From NCBI GenBank assembly GCA_021228405.1, contig JAJQRF010000004.1:372001-436000 (forward strand): a DNA stretch of 64,000 nt. The letters are read 5' to 3'. Of the stretch, positions 8,816 through 17,513 are shown in pieces. Both the position numbers and the translations under genes were made by a program. Origin of the DNA: Pyrinomonadaceae bacterium (GTDB taxonomy: Bacteria; Acidobacteriota; Blastocatellia; Pyrinomonadales; Pyrinomonadaceae). Numbering within the stretch: the first letter of the stretch is position 1; every line of letters starts with the position of its first letter. The notes beneath the pieces were generated by a model. The model was not told the DNA's origin. It saw only the letters and a program-made list of their open reading frames with translations, and made no database searches.

Positions 8816-10333
8816 ATGAAATTTGCAAAACCTTCAAACTTCGTCCTCGAACTCACGGTCTTTGTCTGCGGTGCGCTCGTGATGGTTTACGAGATCATCG
8901 GGTCACGTCTGCTTTCACCTTTTATCGGCACTTCGACCTATGTTTGGACAAGTCTGATCGGCGTTATCTTGGCGGCTCTGAGCTTGGGCTACTGGCTCGG
9001 CGGAAAAACTGCCGACCGAAAACCCGACATCAAAGTTCTCGCCGCCGTCATTTTCGGCGCGGGAGGTTTCGTGTCGGTCACGATTCTGTTCAAGGATTTG
9101 ATACTCGCGCTGATCGCGTCTGCGCCGTTCGGGTTGGAAATAAAATCCTTATTCGCCGCGCTTTTGCTCTTTGCGCCCGCCAGCGTTCTGCTCGGATTCG
9201 TCACGCCTTACGCCGTCAAATTAAAGCTTTCCAAATTTGAGGACGCTGGAAAAACCGTCGGCAGACTTTACGCGCTTTCGACGATCGGGAGCATTTTCGG
9301 AACCTTTGCCGCCGGATTTTTGCTGATTCCGTTCGTCGGCAGTGTCCGCACGCTCTATTTGATCGGTGCGGTTCTGATCGGGTTATCGCTTTTGCTTGCG
9401 CCGTTTGCACTTACGCGCACCAATCTTTCGATCTTGATTTTGTTCTTTTTCGGCATCACGGCAACCGAACTGCAAAATTATTATCTGTTCAAAGCCATCG
9501 CGCTTCACGACATCGATACGGAATACAACCGCGTCCGCATCTTTGACACAAAGGACGAAGAAAGCGGCAGACAAGTTCGCGCCATCGCCATCGACCCGTA
9601 TTTCGTCCAATCGAAGATGTATCTCGACAGCGACGAACTCGCGTCCGACTACATCAGTTTCTATCACCTCATCCGGCATTTCAAGCCGGATTTTCAAAAA
9701 ACTCTGCTCATCGGCGGCGCGGGATATTCCTTTCCCAAGGATTATCTGAAAAAATATCCCGAAAAACAGATCGATGTCGTCGAGATCGACCCGCAAATGA
9801 CGGAGATCGCCAAAAAACATTTTCGTCTGACGGAAAACGTGAATCTGAAAATCTTTCACGAAGACGGCAGAATTTTTCTGAACAATGCCGCTCCCGCGCA
9901 ATACGACGCGGTTTTGCTCGATGCGTTCAGTTCCCTTTTCAGCATTCCGTTTCAACTCACGACTCTTGAAGCCGTTCGCGAGATCGACCGTGCGCTCAAA
10001 GATGACGGCGTGGTTATCTTCAACGTCGGCGGCGCGCTTGCGGGCAGATCGAGCGGCTTTCTCCGTGCCGAGATCGCCACTTATCAAAAAGTATTTTCGC
10101 AGGTCTATCTTTTCAAAGTGAAACCCGAAAAACCCGATGACGAAGTACAAAACTTCATCATCGCCGCCCTCAAATCCGCCAAACCCGCCGATCTCGACAC
10201 CGCCGACACGGAACTTGCCAATCTTCTCAAAAACCGCCAATCCGAATTAAGCCTCGGAAATCCGCAACTTTTAACCGACGACCTCGCTCCCGTCGAATAT
10301 TTCAACTCCTTCGCACACCAACCACGCCCTTAA
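8816..10333 (+). CDS. Membrane-bound spermidine-synthase-like protein
   Basis: 505 residues. The first ~205 form six to seven hydrophobic helices like the MFS-type half of 'fused MFS/spermidine synthase' proteins. The rest is a class I nucleotide-binding fold like polyamine synthases: 'TLLIGGAGYSFP' (the usual GGGxG is GGAGY here), 'VVEIDPQMTEIAKKHF' as the acidic loop that binds the ribose, and 'DAVLLDAFSSLFSIPFQL' at the active-site region. The family is related to speE but many members lack proven aminopropyl transfer, so the substrate is open. It follows ilvE after a palindromic element and is probably expressed separately. Confidence 0.85.
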   Translation: MKFAKPSNFVLELTVFVCGALVMVYEIIGSRLLSPFIGTSTYVWTSLIGVILAALSLGYWLGGKTADRKPDIKVLAAVIFGAGGFVSVTILFKDLILALIASAPFGLEIKSLFAALLLFAPASVLLGFVTPYAVKLKLSKFEDAGKTVGRLYALSTIGSIFGTFAAGFLLIPFVGSVRTLYLIGAVLIGLSLLLAPFALTRTNLSILILFFFGITATELQNYYLFKAIALHDIDTEYNRVRIFDTKDEESGRQVRAIAIDPYFVQSKMYLDSDELASDYISFYHLIRHFKPDFQKTLLIGGAGYSFPKDYLKKYPEKQIDVVEIDPQMTEIAKKHFRLTENVNLKIFHEDGRIFLNNAAPAQYDAVLLDAFSSLFSIPFQLTTLEAVREIDRALKDDGVVIFNVGGALAGRSSGFLRAEIATYQKVFSQVYLFKVKPEKPDDEVQNFIIAALKSAKPADLDTADTELANLLKNRQSELSLGNPQLLTDDLAPVEYFNSFAHQPRP

Positions 10334-10650
10334 AATTCTTTTTCTGAACCGGAAAAATCAAATTATTAAAAAATCAAAACATTTTCAAATAAAATGTTAG
10401 TTTCCGTTTCCATTTGGTGCGTTTAGAAATAGAGGCAGAAAATTTAATCGATTCGCCTGCTCCAACCCGTAAATTATTTTGACAATTTCCTGTTTTTAAT
10501 ATTAAGAGGAAAAACTTGAAAAAAATTGTAATTTTTCGGAGCGGAAAAATCATTATAAATTGAGGATAAAAATCGAAGTTTCAGAAACGATGATTATCCT
10601 CACAAAGACTCTTAACGAATAAATGTAAAACCAAAAATAAGGAGAATAAT
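10334..10650. other. AT-rich regulatory gap before the 10.6-17.5 kb gene block
   Basis: 317 bp without a credible gene. It holds a TTGACA at 10479-10484, with TATTAA 15 bp further on (a weak promoter candidate), and a hairpin at 10561-10602 described separately. A good ribosome-binding site, AAGGAGAA, at about 10639-10646 serves the next gene. It probably carries the main promoter of the block. Confidence 0.5.
10561..10602. promoter_or_regulatory. Inverted repeat upstream of the unknown gene block
   Basis: Arms 10561-10575 (TGAGGATAAAAATCG) and 10588-10602 (CGATGATTATCCTCA) pair at 13 of 15 positions around a 12-nt loop. No T-run follows, so it is not a normal terminator. It lies about 50 bp before the first start codon and could be an operator or a 5'-UTR structure. 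The role is inference. Confidence 0.5.
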
Positions 10651-10971
10651 ATGGAACTAGGTAGTGGAGAGTTTCGAGTATCAAAGGGTGAACAGGTAAC
10701 GATCAAGATTACGCCCAGTGTCGGTTTGGGCAAACAGATCGTAGGAGTTCTGGACAATAGTTCGACGTTAGACCCGTTTAAATTTACCGTCACTAAAAAT
10801 GTCGGGTTCGAGCATATCGTCAAAGTCGTTTACGGGTTTATCGGTGCCGCGAGCGGAGCGCAATATAACGTCGAAATCAACGGAAACGGAGCAGGAAATA
10901 AAGGACCTTTCAATCGGGTTGTCAGAAACGGCAGTAGTCCCGAAAGAGTTTATATATTTCTGGTCGTCTGA
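10651..10971 (+). CDS. Small protein of unknown function
   Basis: 106 residues without signal peptide or membrane segment. It reads as alternating beta strands ('GEFRVSKGEQVTIKITP', 'FKFTVTKNVGFEHIVKVVYGF', 'QYNVEINGNG'), suggesting a small beta-sandwich. The strong ribosome-binding site (AAGGAG) and ATG support expression. It is the first gene of a co-directional block that runs to 17486 and might be a cytosolic or exported partner of the proteins after it. I do not recognise the family. Confidence 0.6.
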   Translation: MELGSGEFRVSKGEQVTIKITPSVGLGKQIVGVLDNSSTLDPFKFTVTKNVGFEHIVKVVYGFIGAASGAQYNVEINGNGAGNKGPFNRVVRNGSSPERVYIFLVV

Positions 10972-11056
10972 TCGCTCCCGGAAGTATCGGTAAGCCACTG
11001 AATTCTAATAAGTGACTGCCGTTCACAATATCCAATTTTCAACACGGAGAACGTTT

Positions 11057-13057
11057 ATGAATCGTAAGATATTAATCGTATTGATTTTCACTGTTCTGTT
11101 CGGCTTTTCCATTTCGAGCGTTTATGCGCAAAACGATTCGAGACTGGCAGAACTCGACAGAATAGAAAAGGAGATCGATACTAAACAGCAAATGAATCCG
11201 GATGAGATGCCCGCGCTGGTCAGAAAGGCACATATTCAGAATCTCATCAGGAAATACAATGAATCGCTCGCAATTCTTGACGCTTTGGTCAAAGCGAGCG
11301 ATGTTACCGAAGAAAACAAGCGTGTTTATAGAGCAAAAGCCAAACAAAACAAAGAATTTGTCAGCATTTTGAGTGAAAATCTCGGCGTTTCGGTTGTTTC
11401 GCCACCTGCCGGAGATGACCCGCCGGCTGACGCTCCGCAAACGGGCAATGGAGGAACTCAAAAACCCGAGGTAAAACCTCCAGGTAAATCCGTCGGCGAA
11501 ACAAAACCCGTCAAAACGCCTGAAACTGGAACCGGCGGTGCGACGGGAGGCGATACGGCAAAACCTACCAAGGCTCCCCCGCAGATCAGCAGTAGCAAAA
11601 ATGAATTTGAAAATGCGATCAAGCCTCTCGTAGACAGGGCACAACGACTTGCCGCGGACGCAATAGCCGACTCGAATAGAGGAGAGTTTGACCCGCAGAG
11701 AGTGGGCGGAGATTACAATGACATGCTCAATTTGGTGATTCCGCAAAGCATTCTTGGCGATCAAGACGTTGATCTTGTGTCCCTTGAACCTTTCCGTTAT
11801 CTGCCTGAAACGGCACGCACCGACAAGCAGATCGGTTCTTCGGCTTCGACGACGGCTTCGACGAGTGCGATCGACAAACCCGGATTTGCCTCGTTTCTCG
11901 GTTTTGCGATCGAAAACGGATTTGTCGAGCAAAATGTTCAGGATACGGTTTTAACATTAAGCACTTCGCCGATTGCGCTTTTTTCACTTACCGAAAAAGA
12001 CTCCGTAAAGGCATATAACAATTACCCGTTTTTCAACAAGATCGGGCTTTCCGCGAGCTTTAACATCAACAACGAAAACCCGCTTCTGGCTAACGCAACG
12101 CGCAGTCAATTGCGTGAATATTCGGTGCGCTACCGTCTTTTCGGCGACCGCAGTTCGCGTGCGCCGGCACTTCAGGAAATCTGGGATAACGAAATTGCTC
12201 CGAAGATCAGAAAATTATTATTAGCCGAAGGCGAGTTAAGGGCAAATATTCAAGATGTCGATTATCTGAGAAAGCTTCAGCTTGATACACGCAAGAATTT
12301 TGTCGATGAATTCACTGTCAAGCTGAATGATTCGACCTTCAAAACACTGTCAGCCGAAGATCAGAAAAAGGAGTTGACCAACTTCATTTTGAATTTCATT
12401 AAATCGAGAGTTTACGATCAGATCAGAGCCAACCCGGGAGAAATACCGGCAGAAAAAGTTTCCATCTTTCGGCAAAGCATCAAAGATTTACTGGAAGTTC
12501 AGAAAAAGACCGTTTTCGAGGATGTTCAGGAAAAACTTGATAAATTCTTTAGAGAACCGCTCGGCACTTTCGCTTATATCAATCATCGTGACCCGCTCGG
12601 CAATTATTCGCAATTCAAGTTTCTTGCTGAGCTTAACAACGGATTTTTCGCGCCTTTGAAACTGACGTTCAACGCGGGACTTTCGATGTATCACAAACCG
12701 AATCTGATGATGAATCAGAAACGCATCCGCGACTTCGATTTCGCTCTCTCGTTCGAGGGTAAAAAGAAAGTTTCCTATACCGAATCGGGCGATCTTTCAC
12801 CGATCACCTATTCGTTTACGGGACGTTATCAAAGACTGCTCGAAAATCAGACTTTGGCAGGTCGCAAAGCCGATATATTGAAGGCGCAGTTTTTAATGAA
12901 CTTTCCCATTTTTCGCGGGTTCAGTCTGCCGGTTTCGGTCACGTATTCAAATGCGACCGAAACCGAAAGAAAACAGGGTGTCAGGGTAAATTTCGGGATC
13001 AAGCTCGATACCGACAAGCTGTTTACGATGAACAACGTGAAAAAATTGATTCCCTGA
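11057..13057 (+). CDS. Secreted protein with P/G-rich linker and beta-rich C-terminus, possible outer-membrane protein
   Basis: 666 residues from the ATG at 11057 (CGGAG 8 nt upstream; a GTG 45 bp earlier is less likely). Signal peptide ends near 'SVYAQ'. Next come helices (about 22-110), a low-complexity Pro/Gly/Thr/Lys linker (about 120-185), a helical middle with long amphipathic stretches, and from about residue 500 alternating hydrophobic strands with aromatic residues ('LKLTFNAGLSMYHK', 'FDFALSFEGKKKVSY', 'ITYSFTGRYQRLL', 'LPVSVTYSNAT'), as in a partial beta barrel. The protein does not end in Phe. I do not recognise the family; outer-membrane location is inferred. Confidence 0.65.
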   Translation: MNRKILIVLIFTVLFGFSISSVYAQNDSRLAELDRIEKEIDTKQQMNPDEMPALVRKAHIQNLIRKYNESLAILDALVKASDVTEENKRVYRAKAKQNKEFVSILSENLGVSVVSPPAGDDPPADAPQTGNGGTQKPEVKPPGKSVGETKPVKTPETGTGGATGGDTAKPTKAPPQISSSKNEFENAIKPLVDRAQRLAADAIADSNRGEFDPQRVGGDYNDMLNLVIPQSILGDQDVDLVSLEPFRYLPETARTDKQIGSSASTTASTSAIDKPGFASFLGFAIENGFVEQNVQDTVLTLSTSPIALFSLTEKDSVKAYNNYPFFNKIGLSASFNINNENPLLANATRSQLREYSVRYRLFGDRSSRAPALQEIWDNEIAPKIRKLLLAEGELRANIQDVDYLRKLQLDTRKNFVDEFTVKLNDSTFKTLSAEDQKKELTNFILNFIKSRVYDQIRANPGEIPAEKVSIFRQSIKDLLEVQKKTVFEDVQEKLDKFFREPLGTFAYINHRDPLGNYSQFKFLAELNNGFFAPLKLTFNAGLSMYHKPNLMMNQKRIRDFDFALSFEGKKKVSYTESGDLSPITYSFTGRYQRLLENQTLAGRKADILKAQFLMNFPIFRGFSLPVSVTYSNATETERKQGVRVNFGIKLDTDKLFTMNNVKKLIP

Positions 13058-13070
13058 CCCAAAACGATCA

Positions 13071-13109
13071 TTTCCAAAGGCAAGAAAATCGTTCCCTTGC
13101 CTTTGGAAA
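13071..13109 (+). terminator. Perfect 14-bp hairpin without T-run
   Basis: TTTCCAAAGGCAAG (13071-13084) and its exact reverse complement (13096-13109) flank an 11-nt loop. There is no T-run after it, so it may work as a Rho-dependent stop, an RNA-processing site or a 3'-end stabiliser between two genes of the block, which would allow different expression levels. Confidence 0.6.
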
Positions 13110-13172
13110 CAAGCCGTCCGGATAAATCAATCGTTATCTGCGTTTGCCGTATTAAAAGGCAAGGAGTGAAAA

Positions 13173-14612
13173 ATGTCCGAAAATACGAATCTAACAAAAA
13201 TGCAAATCGTTCTTCCGGCATTGTCGGTTGTTCTGCTCGTATCGATCTATATTGTTTGCCAATTGTTATTTATGGACTGTGCGGACGGAAATTGTCAAAG
13301 CGTCAACGGAAAACTGCTCTCAGAGGTATCTAATCCCGTCAACTTGTCGGAAGCGGAAAAAAACATCAACGGTAAAAAGGCTGAAATTACAAAACTAAAG
13401 GAAAAATACGGGAAATCGCAGGAAGAACAGCAAAAGAAAATAGAAGAAGAAACTACCAACTATTTGCTGATGGGTAATGAGCAAAAAATGCTGGCTGATG
13501 AGCAATTCAAAAATCCCGACCTCGATGCCAACAAGCATATGACCAATATCAACGGTTATACCGCCAAAATAGCCGCGGTCAACAAGGAAGTAAATTTGGC
13601 GCAAACTAATACAGACACGGCTTTGAACGATCTGAACGCCAAAACAACCGAACTGAAACAGCTCAGGGAACAAATCTCGAAAAGATATTCAAGCCGCGTT
13701 AACTGGCTTTTTCTTTCCGCATTCGTTTTCGGATTTACCGTTATCGGCATCGTTATCTCGATAAGAATCATTGGTCGTCTGGGAGAACCGTTAAGCAGTA
13801 AATGGCTTGTTTTGACAGGTTCGATCGCGGTGATTTGTTTTATTGTAATTTCCCTGTTAGGAGAAAAATTGATGTCGATTTCGAGCTCACTGCTGGAATC
13901 GAGCCTTTTTACCAACGGCGACCTTTCCCCCTTCTGGCTGGCTGTCACAAATGCGGTGGTTTTTCCCGTGATCGTATTCTTCACTTCGGCAAGTTGTGCC
14001 GTGATCTACCTGGTGAAAAAATCAACTGTCACACAAACGGGTTTGGATGAATTAAAAGAACGGAAAAGGGTCATCGATGAAACCATCGATGAGATCGAAA
14101 ATCTTCCTGTCGTTTCACCTCCCGATCCAGATAACGAAAAGAAAAAATCCGCACTTGACACGAAATTGACCGAGCTTCTCGCCAAATATTCGGAAATGAC
14201 GAAAACCGCAGAGCAGTTTTATAAAGATTTGCGAGGTGAGGCAAAGTTGATCCTCTATGTCGGCAGTGCTTTGCTGTTTGCCGGATTAGTAAGGATGCAG
14301 CTCATCGCTTCCTGGCACGTTTTATTCATCAGTAAAGATTTTTCCGATGTTTTAAGCCCTTTCCAAACAACCGTCACGGCGGTTCAAGGCGGATTTTATT
14401 CGATCCTGCTGGCGGCATTGTATTTTCCGATGGTCTATTCGATTCCGCCGAAACCCGACTCACCTGACGGCATCGATGAAACTTTGAATGAAAAGGGCGT
14501 TTTACAGGTTCTCAAGGAATATGCACCGCGTTTGATAGCTTTGAGCAGTCCTTTTCTGGCAGGTCCGGTCGCCGATCTGGTCAAATATTTGACCGGAACA
14601 GCGGGCAGTTAG
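13173..14612 (+). CDS. Polytopic coiled-coil inner-membrane protein of unknown function
   Basis: 479 residues. One N-terminal membrane helix (about 11-32) is followed by a long charged coiled coil (about 45-165, rich in Lys/Glu/Gln), three further helices ('WLFLSAFVFGFTVIGIVIS', 'WLVLTGSIAVICFIVISLL', 'VVFPVIVFFTSASCAVIYLV'), a second coiled coil (about 285-350) and two last helices ('LILYVGSALLFAGL', 'GGFYSILLAALYFPMVY'). AAGGAG precedes the start by 6-7 nt. The form suggests a membrane scaffold or sensor that reaches across compartments. No known family was recognised. It lies between a possible outer-membrane protein and a secreted propeller-like protein. Confidence 0.65.
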   Translation: MSENTNLTKMQIVLPALSVVLLVSIYIVCQLLFMDCADGNCQSVNGKLLSEVSNPVNLSEAEKNINGKKAEITKLKEKYGKSQEEQQKKIEEETTNYLLMGNEQKMLADEQFKNPDLDANKHMTNINGYTAKIAAVNKEVNLAQTNTDTALNDLNAKTTELKQLREQISKRYSSRVNWLFLSAFVFGFTVIGIVISIRIIGRLGEPLSSKWLVLTGSIAVICFIVISLLGEKLMSISSSLLESSLFTNGDLSPFWLAVTNAVVFPVIVFFTSASCAVIYLVKKSTVTQTGLDELKERKRVIDETIDEIENLPVVSPPDPDNEKKKSALDTKLTELLAKYSEMTKTAEQFYKDLRGEAKLILYVGSALLFAGLVRMQLIASWHVLFISKDFSDVLSPFQTTVTAVQGGFYSILLAALYFPMVYSIPPKPDSPDGIDETLNEKGVLQVLKEYAPRLIALSSPFLAGPVADLVKYLTGTAGS

Positions 14613-14678
14613 TGACTAATGTTAAAGCAGTCTGATCTTCAAATCCGGCTGATTTAAGTAAATTTGTGGAGTAGAAAA

Positions 14679-15761
14679 ATGAAGAGAACATCGAATTTTT
14701 ACAGGATTTTTATCTTTGCGGCGACTTTTGCCTGTTTGTTGACAAATGCGGCTTTCGCACAGAGTTTCTCGGTCAGCAAAGGCGAATTGTCACATTTCAA
14801 AGATAAGGTTACGGGAAAGGTTTTGCCGAACACCGAGCCTTCTGGAGTCGAAACGATCGGGAGCGGGAAATATTTATTGATCGCCGACGACAATGACGGC
14901 GGGAACGGGAGAGGACTCAGAATCGTCGAGTCAGCAAGCGGGAAAATCGAAACGGTTTTGACGAATTTTCAGGGCGGCGATAAAAATCCTAAATGGGAAT
15001 CTCTGGCAAAGATCGGCGAAAACTGTTTTTTTACCGCAGGTTCTCATAATGATCCCGATGAAACCAAACGACTCCGGCGTTCACGCATCTTTCGCGTCTG
15101 CCTCAATACTGACAAAGAAACCGACCCGCAAAAATTCGATATTACGTCCTTCCGCGAGTTTGACATCAAAGACTCTCTAAAATCGTCCGGGCTGGAGCTG
15201 ACCGCGAAGCTCGAAGGTCTGGCACTGCGGAAAAAAGGTGGAAAAACCGAACTCGTATTCGGATTGCGCGAACCGTTCGAGGAAGGCAAAAAGGGTGCTG
15301 AAGTAGTCAGAAAAACACAGGTTTACGCCGCCGAACTTCCTGACGATTTCGACAAACCGGGCGGTAAGGTCAAACTTTCGCTCAAAAAACTGTTCGAGTT
15401 TGAAGCCGGTTTTCCGAAAGATTCGACGATACCTTTTAAATTATCGTCGCTCGAATACGTCGAAGGTCTGAAAGGTTTTCTCGTGCTCACATCGACCGAG
15501 GACGGAAACAACAAGTTTTTCGGCAACGCGCTCTGGTTCGTCGCCGATGAAGCGATCCAAAAAGCCGCCCCCGCAGACGCGAAAGCAAAATTTGCCGCCG
15601 CCGCCGCTAAAATTTTAGAGTTTGAACCTTCGATGAAAGCCGAAGGAGTTTGCGTAACGGGAAATGACGGAAAGGGAAACATCGGTCTGTTGATCGTCTA
15701 CGACAACGACGAACTGTTGCCCGGAATGCTTCAACGCCTGACGCTTACGGTCAAACCTTAG
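14679..15761 (+). CDS. Secreted DUF3616-like protein
   Basis: 360 residues from the ATG at 14679 (GGAG 7 nt upstream; an in-frame TTG 15 bp earlier is rejected). Signal peptide ends near 'NAAFAQ'. The mature part resembles DUF3616/esterase-like beta-propellers: 'PSGVETIGSGKYLLIADDND', 'KWESLAKIGENCFFTAGSHN', 'AKLEGLALRKKGGKTELVFG', 'LSSLEYVEGLKGFLVL' and 'KAEGVCVTGND..LLIVYDND', where repeated E-G/D-N-D motifs mark blades. The family has no firm activity. It likely works in the periplasm with the other products of this block. Confidence 0.62.
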   Translation: MKRTSNFYRIFIFAATFACLLTNAAFAQSFSVSKGELSHFKDKVTGKVLPNTEPSGVETIGSGKYLLIADDNDGGNGRGLRIVESASGKIETVLTNFQGGDKNPKWESLAKIGENCFFTAGSHNDPDETKRLRRSRIFRVCLNTDKETDPQKFDITSFREFDIKDSLKSSGLELTAKLEGLALRKKGGKTELVFGLREPFEEGKKGAEVVRKTQVYAAELPDDFDKPGGKVKLSLKKLFEFEAGFPKDSTIPFKLSSLEYVEGLKGFLVLTSTEDGNNKFFGNALWFVADEAIQKAAPADAKAKFAAAAAKILEFEPSMKAEGVCVTGNDGKGNIGLLIVYDNDELLPGMLQRLTLTVKP

Positions 15762-15783
15762 GGAAATCGTTTACCGGAAGATT

Positions 15784-15816
15784 GAAATCGAAATCCTGCC
15801 TCAGGAATTTCGTTTC
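15784..15816 (+). terminator. Imperfect hairpin between block genes
   Basis: GAAATCGAAATCCTG (15784-15798) pairs with CAGGAATTTCGTTTC (15802-15816) with two or three mismatches and a 3-nt loop. No T-run follows, so termination would be weak or absent; it may only mark an RNA-processing point. Confidence 0.4.
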
Positions 15817-15846
15817 AAAATCAAAAACAAAATAAGGAGATATGTT

Positions 15847-16641
15847 ATGTCTGATGAAAAAAAAAGAATACTTAACGTGGTTCCTTCAAAGGAAACCGAA
15901 AGGGACTGGAATCTGGATAATGCTTTGGATGCCGGAATGCTGATGGCTCCGACGGCATTGCCTGCCAGCAAAGACCTGCGTGAAAACTGGTGGAAGATCG
16001 GCGATCAGGGACAGACCGGTTCCTGTGTCGGTTGGGGAACGGCGGACGGCGTTCTGCGTTGGCATTTCGCCAAAGCCGGACGCATCAAAAAGACCGAAAC
16101 CGACAGGCTTTCACCGCGTTACGTCTGGATGGCGGCAAAGGAAACCGACGAATTTAGCACGCGTCCGACGACCTTTATCGAAACCGACGGCACGAGCCTC
16201 AAATCCGCGCTCGACATTGCGCGGAAGTTCGGCGTGGTAAAGGATGTAATTCTGCCGTTCAAGTCGGGCAAACTCTACCCGGACGAGGTCAATACATTTT
16301 ACGCTATTGCTTCGCAACTGAAGATTTCGGCATATATCAATCTTTTCAAGAATCTGAATCAATGGCGGACGTGGCTCGTGTCCACAGGTCCGCTTCTTGC
16401 CGCCCTGAGCGTCGACCAAACCTGGATGGATGCAAACGCGGCAAATCCGAATCTCGACACATTTCAGCCGGACACGGTTTTCGGCGGGCATTGTATTGCG
16501 ATTGTCGGGTATCGGGCAGACGGCAGATTTATTGTCCGCAACAGTTGGGGCGACTCCTGGGGCGACAAAGGTTTTGCATACGCATCCAGCGATTACATCC
16601 AAGCCGCATTTTTCAATGAGGCTTACGGCGTGAATCTTTAA
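15847..16641 (+). CDS. Papain-like (C1) cysteine protease without signal peptide
   Basis: 264 residues with the full papain-type catalytic set: Gln54 and Cys60 in 'GDQGQTGSC', His215 in 'GGHCIAIVGY' and Asn232 in 'RNSWGDSWGDKGF'. Such enzymes cleave peptide bonds or, in some bacterial members, act on other amides. The first ~40 residues are polar and do not form a signal peptide or a long inhibitory prodomain, so the enzyme is either cytosolic or exported by a non-Sec route. AAGGAGA precedes the ATG by 6 nt. A strong terminator follows. It sits before a peptidoglycan-binding peptidase that also lacks a signal peptide. Confidence 0.88.
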   Translation: MSDEKKRILNVVPSKETERDWNLDNALDAGMLMAPTALPASKDLRENWWKIGDQGQTGSCVGWGTADGVLRWHFAKAGRIKKTETDRLSPRYVWMAAKETDEFSTRPTTFIETDGTSLKSALDIARKFGVVKDVILPFKSGKLYPDEVNTFYAIASQLKISAYINLFKNLNQWRTWLVSTGPLLAALSVDQTWMDANAANPNLDTFQPDTVFGGHCIAIVGYRADGRFIVRNSWGDSWGDKGFAYASSDYIQAAFFNEAYGVNL

Positions 16642-16644
16642 CCG

Positions 16645-16699
16645 TATGGAAAATAAATCCGCCCGTTTTCAAGAAAACAGGCGGATTTATTTTTCCATA
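16645..16699. terminator. Strong hairpin between the C1 protease and LAS peptidase genes
   Basis: Arms of 26-27 nt (16645-16670 and 16673-16699; core AAATCCGCC) are almost perfect reverse complements around a 2-nt spacer, with a T-rich right arm (ATTTATTTTTCC). It should end most transcripts from the preceding genes. Confidence 0.88.
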
Positions 16700-16739
16700 A
16701 ATAATATTACTTAATAACAATTTTTGAGGAAAATGAAAA

Positions 16740-17486
16740 ATGCCCAGGATAGATATGAAAAAAAGCGTCGGACTAAAGGGAGTCAACAACGCCGACGATG
16801 TAATTAAAATCAAAACGAGATTGATCGAACTCGGCTTCGATTGGCTGAAAGCGGATGCAACGGTCGGTCCTGATACGGTTTCGGCGATCAAGCTGTTTCA
16901 GGCGATCAAAAACGGTTTCGATGTCGTAAATAACGTCAAAAACGACGGACTCGTGAGCGTCGGCGGCGACACTCTGCGCTGGCTCGAAGCCGCTAATGCC
17001 CCGAAATGGATGAGGATGCCCGCCGGTTCAAAAGCCGAAGGCTACATCAATGACGAAGCCGCCGATACTTCCGACAATCACGATTTCGGAACCGATTGGC
17101 TGGCGGAAACACTGCGCGGCGCGGGTGCGAATTACCGCGACGATTACCTGAAAGATAATGCGACTGCCGCCCTTTTACGCGTCAACGATTCGAGCCGACC
17201 GCGCGGCGGCGACACGCCGATGCACGCCGGACACGAATCGGGCTTGGTTTGCGACATCAGGCTTCCGCGCAAGGACGGCAGTGTTGGCGGCATCACCGTC
17301 AGCGATTCCAATTATGACCGCAAAGCGATGCGCGCGATCATCAAGGCTTTCAGAAAACAAAAACTTGCCGACCGGGTTTTGCTGAACGATTCGGTTTTGA
17401 TAAATGAAGGTTTATGCCGTTCCGCCGCCGGGCACCATAATCACGCGCATTTCGAGATCAGACCTCCTGTTCGTGAAACGGATTAA
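16740..17486 (+). CDS. Peptidoglycan-binding LAS-type metallopeptidase
   Basis: 248 residues. Residues about 10-85 form a peptidoglycan-binding domain_1-like helical bundle ('VIKIKTRLIELGF', 'TVGPDTVSAIKLFQ'). The C-terminal half has the zinc pattern of the LAS group (M15/M74): His165-x-x-Gly-x-x-x-Asp172 in 'HESGLVCD' and the HxH at 235-237 in 'HHNHAHFEI', as in MepA-type endopeptidases. It should cut peptide cross-links of peptidoglycan. No signal peptide is present, which is unusual for a wall enzyme and resembles effectors or endolysins. GAGGAAAATGAAAAATG at 16726-16742 gives a GAGG ribosome-binding site about 9 nt from the ATG. Confidence 0.8.
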   Translation: MPRIDMKKSVGLKGVNNADDVIKIKTRLIELGFDWLKADATVGPDTVSAIKLFQAIKNGFDVVNNVKNDGLVSVGGDTLRWLEAANAPKWMRMPAGSKAEGYINDEAADTSDNHDFGTDWLAETLRGAGANYRDDYLKDNATAALLRVNDSSRPRGGDTPMHAGHESGLVCDIRLPRKDGSVGGITVSDSNYDRKAMRAIIKAFRKQKLADRVLLNDSVLINEGLCRSAAGHHNHAHFEIRPPVRETD

Positions 17487-17513
17487 ATCCGGTCAGACGG
17501 CTTCCGGCATTTT

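Noticed and set aside
9383-10240. 285-codon minus-strand frame
   Set aside because: Antisense of the spermidine-synthase-like gene, which has clear nucleotide-binding motifs.
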